Assembly (NCBI RefSeq): GCF_000715075.1
Contig: NC_134096.1
Span: 69,755,026-69,819,025, forward strand
Source of the DNA: Nicotiana tabacum
Taxonomy: Eukaryota > Streptophyta > Magnoliopsida > Solanales > Solanaceae
Direction of reading: 5' to 3'
DNA: 64,000 bases
Shown here: one piece after another, positions 1 through 13,007 of the stretch
Position numbering within the stretch: the first letter of the stretch is position 1
How the letters are laid out: each line of letters opens with the position of its first letter
Program-made: the position numbers and the translations under genes
The notes under the pieces: generated by a model
Database searches by the model: none
The model's input: only the letters and a program-made list of their open reading frames with translations
Told to the model about the DNA's origin: nothing

Positions 1-1374
1 AATCGTACCTGATCCATTTTTTTATAGGCGACAGATACATAAATTGATGTGCATTATTGAGACGACTTGACTAAACAATAAATAAAATGGAGCGCGATGG
101 ATTTACGTACATCCCTGGCAAAATTATTGAATAAAACACGGCAACAAAATTTTTTACTCTAAGTAATCCCAAAATAAGAAAAGGATTTTTGAGAAAAAAA
201 CGAAAGAAAACAATTTTCATACAGTGCTCTCTCCAACCCGAAGCTCAAAAACAGTTGAAGCTGCCGTTAAAACTAAGCAAACAAGAATATGTTCTTTAGG
301 TTTTCTTCTTTTTAAAATGCTATGCTACAAGTGAGACTACCTCATGTGCCATGTGGGCCAATTGTGCTTAATAGGCACATTATGAAGTGAGTTTGGATAA
401 GTTATACTGTAATACTATCTAAGTGATAATTTTTACCAATTTAAGGGCCTATCCAAGTATTTCGCTTTTTTATATACTCTTTTTATTTAAATTGAGAGTC
501 CACCAAACTATAAAGATAATCTAATTCTCTATCAATTTTCACGTAACACTAAAGAGAGACTTAATGATTTAGGGTTTAAAAGTGTGTGTTTTCCCTTGCC
601 TCATGTTGATAATATATAAGTGAAGTCATTGGGATAATGTAAGCAAGTATCATGTATAAAGCATGCTCCATAAAGTGATTGTTGCACTGTTGCGTGTGCA
701 GTGCAACGACTTTAACAACTGTAACGAGTAGATTTGTACTGTGACCGGAGGAACTGGTAGCCATCTGTTGCCTCTGCTGTTTCTTTGACTGATATTATTG
801 AAACTTGTGTCAGACATGTGACTTGTTGTTCTGAGCACTTTGAGGCTGTGTAACAAGTTCCCTATTTAGTTCTCATATGAAATTTGTTAAATCATCAAAA
901 TACAAAGGCACATAACTTATCAATAGGCAAAAAGCAAAATGTTGAGCTTCAATAGAGACATCAAAATTTTCCTTACGCATATGCTTAGAGAAATAATTAC
1001 TTTTCTGTACGAGAGATCACTTTATTTGATGCATAAGCAATATTTTGCAACGCACAAGAACGATGAATTATTGCAAAACATTTGGTGGAACTTGATGCAT
1101 GCCACTTGTGTGCACACAACATAGCTAAGAAACAGAGCACAAGAGTATAACATGCATAGCAAAAGACTAAGATGCTCATTAATTAATTTGAGAAGAAAAC
1201 AGATGCAATAGTACCATTGTTTACAAAATATCCACACAAAAAACAGATTTAAAGTACCACAGCCATAAAAAAAAAAAAAGAAATCCAAAAAAGGGACACT
1301 AGGTAAAAAAAACAAATATCGTTAAACTAGACACTGACAAGGGAACTGCTTAAGGGGCACTAGAAGAGGGAGGG
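1..1374. other. AT-rich nuclear intergenic DNA, no gene recognised
   Basis: I see only short open frames with no recognisable domain. The stretch is AT-rich with homopolymer runs, such as the A tract near 1,268. Its last bases (up to 1,374) are the left target site of the adjacent element. On the minus strand it may be the 3' flank of the broken retroelement-type gene at 4,202-6,287, because removing the insertion at 1,375-4,196 makes the two continuous. Confidence 0.5.
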
Positions 1375-2499
1375 TGTAACGACCCGACTTATCGTTTTAA
1401 GAATTAATGCCCCATTCAGTGACTTAAGGTCCTGAGCAACTTCATAATATGTATTATGACTTGCTTTTGCGGTCGAGTTTGATTTTTGGAAGGTTCAAAA
1501 TTTAATTAGAAGAACAATCCTTATTTTATAGGCTTAAATAAAAAGAGTTGACCGGAGTTTGACTTTTGATCAAATGACTCCGGAATAGGATTTTGATGAT
1601 GTTAATAGCTTCGTATGGTGATTTCGGACATAGGCGTATGTCCGGATTTGGATTTGGAAGTCCGTAGTGCAATATGATGCATTTTGGCGAAAGTTGGAAA
1701 ATGAAAGGTTTTTAGAAAGTTTGACCGGGAGTTGAATCTATTGATATCTAGGTCAAAATTCGATTCCGCAAATTGAAACAACTCCATTATGTCATTTAGG
1801 ACTCGTATGTAAAATTTGGGGTCATTCCGGACTGATTTGATATGTTTCAGCATAAGTTATAGAATTTTGAAATTTCATAAACTCATAAGTCTGATTCGAG
1901 GTGCGATTCGTAGTTTCGGTATTGTTTGATGTGATTTGAGGCCTCGACTAAGTTTTTGTTATGTATTGGGATTGAAAATCATGTACGCGAGGTAACGAGT
2001 ACGTACTTGGTTTATATGTGCAATTTATACCGGTTAAAAATTGTAGACACCCTTATATATTAAATTGGAAAATGGTTGAAACTTAGTAAATCCTTGATTT
2101 GTCATGCCTCATTCCTTGTTTGTCGAATTTGTATTTTATATAATAATTTGGGGTGATTGTCACTTGAATTTTTATGTGAATTCCGTGTGTTTGTTGATTT
2201 GATATTTCTTGAAATTAATTGCATTATGGATTTTCCATCAGCAAATAATTATTAAATAAGTTTAAATTGAGATGTTAATATATTTATTAAAATTTGGATT
2301 TAAGAAGGCGTTGTCCTATGTTGAGTTACTTTTCCATCTCTGTTGTTGTTTTTGAGGTATTATATACGTTGTGTGGAGCCTTGGCCTATTTGTTGTGAAA
2401 TTTATTGATTTTGTTACATCTTTGGAATTCGTTGTGACCATTGAAAAATTTATAATATGAATTGACTGTGTGAATTATTGTGTGATTTGAATTATTATT

Positions 2500-2800
2500 A
2501 TGAGGACATAAGGGTGACATTCTACTGTTAATATTGTGTGGGTATAAGGGTGGCATTTCACTATGGTTATGTGTGTTGGGATATTGTCTGAGCGAAGTCA
2601 TAAGGGTGGCTGTAAGAGCGATAAGGGTAGCTATTGATATTGTCAGGGCGGAGGGATAAGGGAGGCTATTATAGGAGTGATAAGGGTGGCTATACAAGAG
2701 ATAAATGTGGCTATTGTCAGGGATAACATGTGATGATGTAGGGGGTTATTATGTTGGTAATTTTTATGTGATGATGTGGGGTTATTGCGTTGGTAATTTT
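2500..2800 (+). repeat. Imperfect minisatellite in solo LTR (ATAAGGGTGGCTATT-type units)
   Basis: Variants of the motif GATAAGGGTGGCTATTG recur with uneven spacing, followed by a two-copy unit of about 36 bases (GTGATGATGT...GGTAATTTTTAT). The array lies wholly inside the element at 1,375-4,196. Confidence 0.6.
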
Positions 2801-3126
2801 TATATCTTGTGCAACTTGTCTTGTTATTTCTGTAAAATTTATAATAGTTTGATCTAGGTTAAAATCGTGAGCCTGTGGCTATTGCCGGGAAGATTATGTT
2901 ATATGGGATCGGGTTGCACGCCGCAACAGATATGAAATATGGGCACGAGGTGCCAGAGAAAATATGATAATTTTTATTATTGGCACGTGAGTTGACCGCG
3001 CTGTTTTGATAAAAATATGGGCACGAGGTGCCGTGAAAATATGAAAGTGGGGTGGGACACGTGTTACCGAAATATGAAAGTGGACTGAGACCCGTATTTT
3101 ATGATTTTGAAACGAGGTGTCACAAT

Positions 3127-3358
3127 GACTTTTATTTGAAAGAATCTATATTCGAAAGATATTTTATTTGAAAGAAATATATTTGAAATATATTTATTTG
3201 AAGGAATTATATTCGAAAGGCATTTATTTGAAAGAAGTATATTCGAAAGATATTTATTTAAAATAATTTTATATTCGAAAGATATTTGTTTGAACGAAAT
3301 ATATTCGGAAGGTATTTATTCAAAAGAATTATATATGAAAGACTTATATTTGAAGGAC
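3127..3358 (+). repeat. Degenerate tandem array of TTTGAAAGAA/ATATTCGAAAGA units
   Basis: Alternating TATTTGAAAGAA and ATATTCGAAAGATA motifs repeat with a period near 30-34 bases and many point differences. The array is AT-rich and sits in the middle of the solo LTR. No coding reading spans it. Confidence 0.65.
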
Positions 3359-3908
3359 TTGTTTAATTGGTTGTACTTGTGTTCTCTTATTCGTTTGAGT
3401 AATAATTATGGTGTTCTTGTTGCCTTGATGTTTATATCACTGGTTGATATTTGTTCCTATCACTGCTAGTTATTTTCCAGTACTATTATATATTGCTATG
3501 TGTCTTTCTATTATTTTTGTATAATATATTGCACATGTTATTTGACTAGTGAGTGTCTTGACTGTACCTCGTCACTACTCCACTGAGGTTATTCTTGATA
3601 CTTACTGGGTACCGACCGTGGTGTACTCATACTATACTTCTGCACATTTTTATGCAGAGCCAGGTATTGAAGATATCAGACTCGGACAGAGATTAGAGTG
3701 TGATCACAATGATTCAAGGTAGAGCTGCTTGGCCGTCGCAGCCCCTTGAAGTTTTTTCATTTTATTGTACTGTCAACTCTTATTCGAACAGTATTGTATA
3801 TTCGATCCTTGTGATCATTGCATGTATTCAGTTAGAGTTCGTGACTCAGTATTTCGAGTCTTGGGAGGTTGTTAATATTATTTTCGATGTTGGTTTCCAC
3901 ACTTGTAT

Positions 3909-3937
3909 TAAACAACAACAACAACAACAACAACAAT
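3909..3937 (+). repeat. (CAA)n microsatellite
   Basis: A run of about nine CAA/ACA triplets lies near the right end of the element. It gives glutamine or cysteine runs in conceptual translations on the two strands, which are not evidence of a gene. Confidence 0.9.
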
Positions 3938-4201
3938 CCAGTATAATCCCACTAGTGGGGTCTGGGGAGGGTAGTGTGTACGCAGACCTTACCCCTACCA
4001 TGAGGTAGAGAGGCTGTTTCCAATAGATCCTCGACATCCTTCCCTCCAAGAACTCCCCACCTTGCTCTTGGGGTGACTCGAACTGACAACCTCTTGTATA
4101 TGTTAAATGACTCGAAATGTAATTGTAATCGGCTTACCTAGATTTAGAGACTAGGTGTCATCACGACGCCTGTGGTGGAATTTTTGGGTCGTGACAGAGG
4201 G

Positions 4202-6287
4202 AAGGATGAAGAAGCAAGGGCTTTGAGAAGAATATCCACTCGAGCATTTGCAGACTGCTACTCGTTTATCAGCTGCTCGTTCAGGTCCTCAACCTGTTTT
4301 CTCAAGTCTGCATTTTCAGCAGTCAAGCGGGCAACCTATGCACCCTGTGCACTGATAGAACCAGCTTCCTCCTTGGCTTGAATGAGCTGTCCCTCAAGAA
4401 TGGCATTCGTAGCCTTCAGCCTCCTTATTTCCTCGTTAGCAGCAGTCTGAGCATCAATTAACTGAGAAACAGTAGAATTGCTGCCAATACCCCCTTTTTG
4501 TCTGTACACTCGCATTCCTCCAAGGTTGTCATTGAGAAAGTTTGCTTTTGAGTTCCCACTACTTTTCTTCCCAAATGGACTTTGAAGAATGCAAACACTC
4601 TAGTGAGGAAGAACCCATAAGGCAAATCATGGTTCCCGTCCTTGAAGTCTGCCACCTAGTGTATGCATCCAGTGCTTACATGAGGAACATGTTCGCTTTC
4701 GAAGTAACATAACGCCTCTCTGCGCGTGGAAGTAAGACCTTATTCACCATCTCAAACATAAGCTGATACCCTGGAATGAGTACCTTCTTGTGCACCTGCT
4801 CCCTTCTCTAAATAGCCTGAGCTTTTAGAATGATCTTTCTAAAGTCAGGGGAACAGGTCCCTTCAACAGATGAGATCCCCTAAGTGGGCACACCCAAGTT
4901 ACTTCCTAGAACAACTTCATCCATCATAAAATCCATTCTATTAACCTTCAAGAATATATTGTCGTCTTCTACAGCAAATAGATCTGCGTAGAAACTGCAA
5001 ACCTCCTCTTCATAAACCTTGGGACTCTGAATGGTAAACAGATGAGTCCACTTCTGAAACTCACAGATTTCAAACAACTGTTTCATGCCTAACATTTCAA
5101 GAATGTTAGTGTCAAGCGCTCTGCCCCATGCACCCTTTGCTTCTTCAAATTTTCTCTTCTCTCAACTTCAGACACTTATACTTTGGCTTTCTTGGAGGAA
5201 CCGGGTTCCGCGCTATCAATTGCCTTCCACTTCTTAAACTTCTTCACACTTTTCTCTTTATTTTCAAACTTGCTTTTCTCACCAGACTCCTTTTCTTTGA
5301 CACTTTTCTCTTTATCAATATCCACCCCTTTCACAGACGATCCTCTCATAGGCTTTGCAAGCACAGACTTCTTAGAGGATTTATAAATCAAGAAAGCAGG
5401 TTTCTCATTCACCTCTTCAACTTCAATATTCACAATGTTTGCCAGAGGCACATCCTCTTCATTCACTAACTTTCCCCCTTTCACCAACCTTCTTTTTTCT
5501 TTTTCTCTTTGTTTCTCTTTAAAGCACTCTCAAGAGCTTCTTTCTTCTGCTGCCTAGTAGTGAGTCTTTTAAGAATGGGCTCTTTGGGAATTGCCCTACC
5601 ACATCTAGCTGCAATAAAACTTGCCACAGTCACATCATCATAGTCCTCCTCACTGTTCATTCTCTTCTTTAAATAAAGGTCTCATCTCAGAATTACAAAA
5701 TCTAATGGCACTGCGTCAAAGTGAGGAGAAGGAGCAGGGTCAGTACTGTCCGGGGGCTCTTTTTTAGAGCATGAGATTTTATCCCAAGTAGGAGCAGAGT
5801 GCTCTTCTTGGGCAGATGGAGCAGTTCCCTTTGTTGTCACCCATGTAGTACTAACTAGCACCAAGTTACCATGAGGCACCAGTTCCCCAATTCCAGCTCC
5901 ATTTCCTTCTCCTTCCCTTTGAGACCCAGCGATCAAATCACCATGCTCATACTCCCCAACAAACTCTCCTTCTGTAGAAATAAGTAGCATATTCTCTACA
6001 GCTTCTCTCACGCTCACACCCAACAGTGTAGAATCAAAAGATGCAGGAGGAGCGTTACCTATCGGAGAGGTAACATTCAGATCAAAATATGGAGCAGGCA
6101 CTTATAGGAACTTATGATGTTTCACTACTACCTGCAACATCCTCTTAGGATATAGTGACCTCCCCAACTTGCTGACTTGAAACCTCTGGTCCCTCTTCTC
6201 AGTCTAATTTCGTCTTCTGCCATTTTTCCCGATGAAGCAGAGGGAGAAGTTGAGGCTGACAAACCTTTTGGGTGTTTGATTTTTCCA
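4202..6287 (-). pseudogene. Broken retroelement-type gene, downstream part (plant transposon-protein-like)
   Basis: The minus strand shows a series of open segments that read as one decayed protein: 6,101-5,682 (start MPAPYFDLN), 5,487-5,176 (lysine-rich, KSVKEKESGEKSKFENKEKS), 5,095-4,880 (EEEVCSFYADLF, VNRMDFMMDEVVLGSNLGVP) and 4,655-4,458 (KVHLGRKVVGTQKQTFS). The FYADLF...GVP block resembles the plant transposon-protein or gag-like domain common in Solanaceae repeats. This is recognition from memory, not a search. Stops and frame changes separate the pieces. The upstream part of the same reading lies at 14,478-14,758, separated by nested insertions; another insertion cuts the downstream end at 4,196. 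Confidence 0.55.
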
Positions 6288-6292
6288 GCTAC
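6288..6292. repeat. Target-site duplication GCTAC (left copy)
   Basis: GCTAC sits directly before the TGTAAGGCC start of the solo LTR. The matching right copy is at 14,477-14,481, after the LTR's final bases. That right copy only becomes visible once the nested Athila-type element is subtracted. Confidence 0.8.
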
Positions 6293-7305
6293 TGTAAGGC
6301 CTCGGGATATTTAGACACCAAATACGCCGATTACTAGCCTAATGACATGAATGAGATATGTTTATTATCGTGATCGTAGTATGTGGTGTTTGTCCAAGGG
6401 TATATTCAGTTAAGTATTCAGTTACAACATTAATTCATGCATCAATGTGATCACATTTAGTAGGGAGAAGTGGCCAACCTCCCCCAGCGTGAGTGCCATG
6501 ATGTCAGGGTTACCTATCCCAAGCTCGCAGGTGCCAACTGTTTGTTGGAGAGATAGGCCGACACTCCCCCGTACATGTTCCCAGATGCTCACGTACGCAG
6601 GGCTATTATGATTAACAATATTTAGCAAAGTTATAACTCAGTTTCTATTTTAGATATCAGTTATGGACTCAATTTCTACGTTACATTTTAATTTCAGCTT
6701 ACAATTTAGCTCATAGTTTCAGTTCCAGAAAATTTTATATGATTTATATGATTTTTTCGTATATCCGTTTTCTTTCTTATTTTTCCCAGAAGGTCTCGCT
6801 CCGCCTTTTTAGGAGGTAGCTTATGAGACTTACTGGGTATCCTTTGGTGGTACTTAGCGCGTTTGGGCCTGCTACGTCGTGTGGCAGGTATTGAGGATGC
6901 AGGTAACGAGGCACGTGGCTAGATGGGATATTCTAGATTCAATTTACAGACTGTGTTGATTCATCCCAGAGGTAGCGGACCCTTTTCAGACTATTATTTA
7001 TATCTTTTTTTATGTTTATTTTATTTTCGGGGGATTCCCCCGTAGGCTATGTATTTTAATTCTTTTTCCAAATTTTAGAGGCTCATGACTTGTTAGTGGG
7101 TCAGTATTAAAATAATTTGGGATTTATCCTTTATTTATTATTTTTATCAGTCAGCTTAAGAACTGCAACTTGATTAGAATTAATAATTAAGCACGTTAGA
7201 TTCTTTGCTATTGAACTTGAAGTTTGATACAAATAGTACAGGGTTCACTCGAGTGGTAAGGGTTGAGTGCCAATCACGTCCCACCCCAGTTTGGGGGCGT
7301 GATAG

Positions 7306-8788
7306 TGACGAGCGCAAAACACACACTTAAATTGTGCTCGTTAGTCAAAGATAGTATTGTATAATATCGTGTCCACAAAGATTGGAGTTAAACACTATTA
7401 TCGTAGTTTATAGCTTGATTGCTATTCAGGAGGATCAATAGTTGAGATTTATGTGGTTAATACTAAAATTAATTAAGAATCGAGAGCTAATTGACTAATG
7501 ACAATAGAAGCAAGGCCTAAGCAAAGGAAGATATTAATGGGAGAAAATGGGGGTTTTGATAGGATATGTGCAAGATAATTGTCTGGAATTTAACTCTAGA
7601 TAATTCACTTCTAATGTTCAAGTGAGTCTCTCGAATTCACTTAATTATCAGTAGAATTATTTAGTAGAAACTCCTCTCTCGATTAAGTCTCAACCTCTCA
7701 ATATGAACCAATTTAAGCTCTGTGAAGATATGCAAGAATACGTAATGGATTGGTATTTAGGAGAATCTCTCTCGATTATTCTCCTAACTAGGTTTAATCA
7801 ATGATTCAACTAGCCTCTTTCGATTACTTAGAAGAATCTATGAACTCAACCAACAATATAATGTAAAAATATCACAAGTTATGCCTCTTTCGATTACAAT
7901 AATAAGTGAATGTAGATGCAACAGTTAAATCTTCCAAAAACAATTCAAATTCATAAAAGTAGAGTTATAATCCACAAACAATCATCAATACACCAAATCC
8001 ATCGAAACCCAAAAGGATCTATTCCATAGACATGGAGAAGTTCTTCACAAATGTAACTAAAGTATAGAAAAACATAAATTCAATCCAAACCCAGATCTTG
8101 AGTGAGAAAAAAATAATGAAATCCTTGTGCTTGTGTTCTTCCAACTCTTCCTTAGCCTCCTTGGCCTCCTTAGGTTGAAATTGTACCCAAAGTCCATCTA
8201 AAATGGTGTTTTGGTGTATTTAAGCGGCCCCCAATATACATCGGACAAAATTACCCTTTTTAGCAGAAATGGAAAGTTACTCTAATATTTTTGTGCTACC
8301 GCATCGCATGCCGCGCCGCCCCATATGGCGCGTATGTAGGGAATTCCAGAACGTGCCAAAAAATCATTTCTAACCACTTTTTGCACTTTTTGTACTACCG
8401 CGCCGCCCCATGCGGTGCGGCAGTGTAAATTTAGCTAGGAATTGAGTTTTTTTCACTTTGTAGGAAAATTGCACTAGCGCTATGAGGCCCGCGGGGCGGT
8501 AGTGTAATTTTCTCAGAGTGAATTCGTTTTCTCACTTTTTGATGTTCAGACTTGGTTTTCGACCCTCTAACGTGATCCCGACTTAATTGCTTGGGCTTTT
8601 ACTAAAACTTCAAAGCTCCAAATAGCTCGAATTAGCTCCACAACATCTACATAATTCAGAAATCACTCCTACATGGCATAAAATACAAAAGAAGTGTAAA
8701 ACACTACTAATTAAAGCTCAACACAAGTAAAGTGTATTGAATTAGAGTGCAATAAGCGACTAAAACACGTGATTATAGCCTACCATCA
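7306..8788 (-). repeat. 3' LTR of the Athila-type element
   Basis: Reading on the minus strand the LTR starts TGATGGTAGGC and ends CGCTCGTCA. A purine-rich TTGTGGGGTGT lies immediately outside its start (8,789-8,800), where the polypurine tract should be. The LTR holds GC-rich GCCGCCCCATGCGGC-like motifs in otherwise AT-rich sequence. It is 18 bases longer than its partner through small indels. Confidence 0.9.
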
Positions 8789-10224
8789 ACACCCCACAAT
8801 TAAACCATTGCTCGTCCTCGAGCAACTAAACTACACCTCACATAGACACGACCTTTTAAAATAACTCTACTAACTCATCACACCAAGAATAATCAAAACA
8901 GATTAAGTACAATACCGTAACATCATCGCCTCAAAATTTGACTTAAAATCATCATGAATTTTTCATAACCCGCTCACTTACTCTAACACAGAGGTCAACG
9001 ACACTACTTTTCCTTCATGAATCAAGTTCTCTCACACAACAATAGAGAGTAGTTATACATATAATAAAGTTTAAGAATAAATAGGAACTCAAGATAGAAA
9101 GGATTCACTCACTCTCAGAAGTAGCATTCGTGTGCCAAAAAAGACGTACCATAAGCTTGACCGTAATGTACTACTCTACTAATTGAGCTCATTAAGTCAA
9201 GGATCAAGTAGGACTTTATTTGGTTGTAATGTAAGTTGTGGGATGTGTTGGATATATTTGGATATAAGCATGACTACACCTCCTTAAACACTTTAATACA
9301 TACAGTTTAACCATTTAAAACTCCATACTTATGTCAAACAATAATTCCACCTTCACATCAGTATACGTCAACTCCCAACTTCTTTAAGCACAAATACATT
9401 AAAAGTTACCACTATCAATGAATATTTGCATAACAATGCAACTATATATTTTTTTCCATTCAAGTGGCTCTTATTGTTTTTCAAAACAGTACACCTTTCT
9501 CCTTATTTCGTTAGTTCCATTCAACAGCCAACCAACACCCCACATTTTAACTTTTATAAAGTTCATAACAATTTTAAGTGCTCGCGAGAGGTAAAATGGG
9601 TGAGGCTTGTAATGTGGTTGACAAAAAAAACAGGATTACAGGCTCAAAGGGGTTAACTAAGATACATAACAATTAGGTGGGCACAACATATAACTGGCTC
9701 AACAAAGAAATGCCTATATCATTTCCATGACTGAATAAAACTACTATTTCGCTTTGCAAATACACGGGGCAAGTTCTAGATATCAAATACAATGCACAGA
9801 ATACACGAAACCTCACACACACATGGCACATAACTCACTCAGGATCGGACTCATCGAGATGCTCTAGTCAAAGCAGTTAAGCAAAATTTAGATCATACAA
9901 TTTAAGTTACTTATACAAGAGTCAAAAACTGAGCCTAAGCGTCACAACTAAAGCACTTACTATTCTCAAGTTATAATACAGTTAAGATATATTGCTTTCA
10001 TTTCAATTCACAACATAAGGTTTCCTACTCCTAAAAAAAATAAAACTAACTACACCCGTTTCAAACAAAATCCTTGGAAAAGAATCATGGCACAAATAAA
10101 AATCAAGGGGAAATTATTATACTACCTAAATTTTTTTCTTCGACTTAATCCCTCAAGAAACCTGTCGAATGACATCCATCATCGGGGAAAATCAAAAATT
10201 TAAAATTTTCAATCAAATGAATTA

Positions 10225-10260
<36 letters not shown>

Positions 10261-10400
10261 CATTTATATATTCTATACATATATACATCCCCACCCCACA
10301 CTTTAAATTGTGTCATGTCCCTATGACGCACAAATTAAAGCAAGAGGTAAGGAAAACTTCCCTGAACATCTAGTCGGGGTTTGAGTCGAAGTTGGGCTCC
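8789..10400. other. Non-coding interior of the Athila-type element
   Basis: This 1.6 kb lies between the gag-protease relic and the 3' LTR, where an autonomous element would carry the rest of pol or a third ORF. I see only short frames with no recognisable domain and a (CA)n run at 10,227-10,256. Confidence 0.6.
10227..10256 (+). repeat. (CA)15 microsatellite
   Basis: An uninterrupted run of about 15 CA dinucleotides inside the element. Confidence 0.95.
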
Positions 10401-11095
10401 ATCCCTCGTGCCCAAACTAGTGCACTCATCCATGCAGATAGCTTCTTCTCAGCCTTCTTGGGGTACACCCCACACTTATCTTTTTCTCTCACTGCAGCCT
10501 TCTCTGTCACGCCTTTCACTTTTCACACAACACTAGCAGCTAGCTTCTCCCTTTTTACCACTGTTTCTACATCCATCTCAAAAGTCACAGTTTCCTCGCC
10601 CACTCTAAGCATGAGTTTTCTATCATGTATATTAGTTTGCTCTACCCATTGCTAGGAATGGTCTTCCTAGTATAAGGGGGACTTCCTTGTTTTCTTCCAT
10701 ATTAACCACTATGAAATCCACAGGAAATACAAACTTATCTATCTGAACTAAGACATCTTCAACTATTCCCTCGGGTATTAGAGTCATTTGTTCTGCCAGC
10801 TGCAAGATATTGGTGCAGACCTTATCTCTCCAATCTCTTTCTCCAGTTTTCTATAAATAGATAGAGGCATTAAATTAATTGAGGCCCCAGAATCACATAG
10901 AGATTTATCAAAATTAGTGCCTAAAGAGCAAGGTATGGTAAAACTCCATGGATCTCCACACTTTTGTGGGAGTTTGTTTTGCAATATTGCACTGCAATGC
11001 TCTGTGAGCTTAGCTACTGAGGTTTCTTCTATTTTCCTCTTCTTTGTCAGGATCTCCTTCAAGAACTTGGCATAAGCCGGCATTTGTGAGAGCAC
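10400..11095 (-). pseudogene. Ty3 aspartic protease relic
   Basis: On the minus strand 11,095-10,784 reads through MLSQMPAYAKFLKEILTKKR and the retropepsin active-site region LCDSGASINLMPLSIYRKL, the DSGA motif of retroviral-type aspartic proteases. In another frame the reading continues with LILGRPFLA and RANIHDRKLMLRVGEE, the conserved C-terminal part of Athila-type proteases. Stops and a frame shift break the chain. Reverse transcriptase should follow but does not. In an active element this enzyme would process the Gag-Pol polyprotein in the particle. Confidence 0.8.
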
Positions 11096-11112
11096 TTCTT
11101 TGAATGGTAGGT

Positions 11113-12803
11113 TTACATGAACCTGTTCAGCACATCTAGAAATCTCCGGAACTGTTTGTCCGACTTTTCTCTACTTAGCTTTTGGGGAAAAGGCAGCGCA
11201 GGCATATGCTTGCTCGCCTCAGGTTCCTCCCTTCTCGAGTTTTCTTCCTTCTTCTTTTTGACACCACTTTTCAGCTGCTCCCTGCTTTCTTTTTCATGTC
11301 TCACACCTTTGTGGATTGGGGTGAGATCTTTCAACACTTGCCCACTTCTCAAATTTTCAGCATTCACTATTTTTTTGAGATTTCTTTCTGTATCAGCCGG
11401 GAGTGTTCCTGGGACTCTCTCAAACATTAAAGTAGCTAAGTTCCGAACCTGTCTTTCCAGACTTCGAAAAGATGTACCCAATTCTTTGACAGCTGCATCA
11501 TGGGCATCAAGCCTCTCATCTGTCTTGATAATGAAGGTCTTCATAAGATCTTCCATGCTGGGTTGATTTGACTATGGAGATTAATACTGCTGGCTCTGCT
11601 GATTTTAAAAACCTGGAGCTCCTTGTTCCTAGAATCTGGGGTTGTTTTGTTTCCATGCATTTGCAGTACCCCAAGGTGAACTGCATGAAAAAACGGGGTG
11701 CCTCTGACCCATTACATTAAAATTATAGTTTCCTACAATATTCACCTCCTCAGTTGAGGCTTGATACTTATGAGTAGGGTGTCCTCTTCCACATATATCA
11801 CAAGTTGCGTGGTGTACATTTTGCATCGAAGCTACAGTTAGCTTTCATATTTCTTTAGCCATAGCATCAAGTTGTACTTGAGCAGATGTAGTAGCATCAA
11901 CTTGGTGAACACCAGTTGATTTTATTCTTTCCACACTATTAGAGGGCCACTGATTAGCATCTTCGGATAACTCATCAAGAATTGTAACTATCTCTTCTGG
12001 AGTCTTCTTCATTAAAGGGCCTCTAACTGCATTGCTCAATGTCAATCCATCCCAAAAATCCTAGAGTTGCATCCAGAGTTCAATTCCGCTATGTTGACAT
12101 CTCCTAACTATCTCCTTAAACCTCTCCCATGATTCAAAAATAATTTCATTCTCTTTCTGGCAGAAGTTATAGATTTCTTTTCTAAACTTAACCGTCTTAA
12201 ATGAGGAGAAATATTTATCAAGAAATGTTCTGGTCATTTCCCCCCATGTTTTAATTGATCCATTTGGCAAGCTTCGAAGCCACTGCTTCGCATCATCTTT
12301 AAGTGAAAAAGTGAATGCCCTTAAATGCACTGCATCTTGTGACACCCCATTGTATTGAAAGGTGTTCATAATCTCCTCGAAGTCCATCAAATGCGTGTTT
12401 GGATCTTCGTTCATCTTTCATCTGAAAATGCAGTTATTTTGAATGGTTTGAAGCAAACCTTGCTTCAGCTCGAAATTATTGGCTGCAATTGGAGTGGTCT
12501 AACACTTGACAATCCTTGATTGTAGACTGGTCCGGCGTAGTCATCCAATGCTCTATACCAAGCCTTGGTACCACATTCTCGCACTGGTCTCCAATCAAGG
12601 GTCGATTTAGATTGAATCTTCGACCCCTATTGTCTACGACGGTTTTCTTAGCAACTCTTTGTGCTGCCTCAACAACTATCCTTACAGTTGCCTCTACCTT
12701 ATTGTCATCGTTATTAGCCATATGTTCTTGGGTTGAAGGTTGCCCCAAGAACCTTACGGTAAACTCTTTCTCCTTTCTCAGTTACCGCAGGTGTTTATTT
12801 TAA
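11113..12803 (-). pseudogene. Ty3 gag relic (capsid and zinc-knuckle region)
   Basis: Minus-strand open segments in order: 12,748-12,476, 12,414-12,061 (retrotransposon gag core FTFSLKDDAKQWLRSLPNGS and TRTFLDKYFSSFKT), 12,045-11,845, 11,826-11,629 (zinc-knuckle-like CDICGRGHPTH) and 11,556-11,113 (coiled, lysine-rich). The AKQWL...LPxGSIxTW pattern is typical of Ty3 Gag. Stops separate the pieces, so no full Gag can be made. It lies directly downstream of the primer-binding site at 12,988-13,006 on the minus strand. Confidence 0.85.
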
Positions 12804-12987
12804 TTCCGGGTTGTATGGTATTACTTCTTTACAAGAAGATCGTGTCATACACTACGAACTTAACCTGTTTCCCTACACACGGAGGAGAAACCCGTGAAGA
12901 AAACAATAGAACTAAAAAAATAAAAAAAATAAAAAAATTCCTGAATTAGCACTACAAACTATTTCTAACACTATTGATTGCCAATCC

Positions 12988-13006
12988 TCGGCAACGGCGC
13001 CAAAAT
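12988..13006 (-). other. tRNA primer-binding site of the Athila-type element
   Basis: Immediately inside the 5' LTR the minus strand reads TTGGCGCCGTTGCCGAGG, the primer-binding motif shared by plant Athila/Tat elements (family knowledge). One or two bases differ from the consensus I remember. Confidence 0.75.
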
Positions 13007-13007
13007 T

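Larger units (their letters stand above)
1375..4196 (+). mobile_element. Solo-LTR-like element, TGTAACGACCC...GGGTCGTGACA, with 5-base target duplication
   Basis: The element starts TGTAACGACCC and ends GGGTCGTGACA, so its ends are TG...CA with an 11-base imperfect terminal inverted repeat. It is flanked on both sides by GAGGG (1,370-1,374 and 4,197-4,201). The 5-base duplication and TG/CA ends are what LTR retrotransposons leave. No gag, pol or second LTR is visible in 2.8 kb, so a solo LTR is the simplest reading; a non-autonomous element is the alternative. Inside are imperfect minisatellites (about 2,500-2,800 and 3,127-3,358), a CAA run, and a conserved tract near 3,600 resembling TACTGGGTACC. 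The minus-strand element at 38,701-41,761 has the same ends and internal similarity. Confidence 0.85.

Noticed and set aside
2500..3358. Direct repeats as a CRISPR array
   Set aside because: Units are degenerate, lack constant spacers and lie inside a plant LTR; the genome is eukaryotic.
3700..4049. Glutamine- and cysteine-run open frames as genes
   Set aside because: They are translations of a CAA microsatellite within a transposable element.
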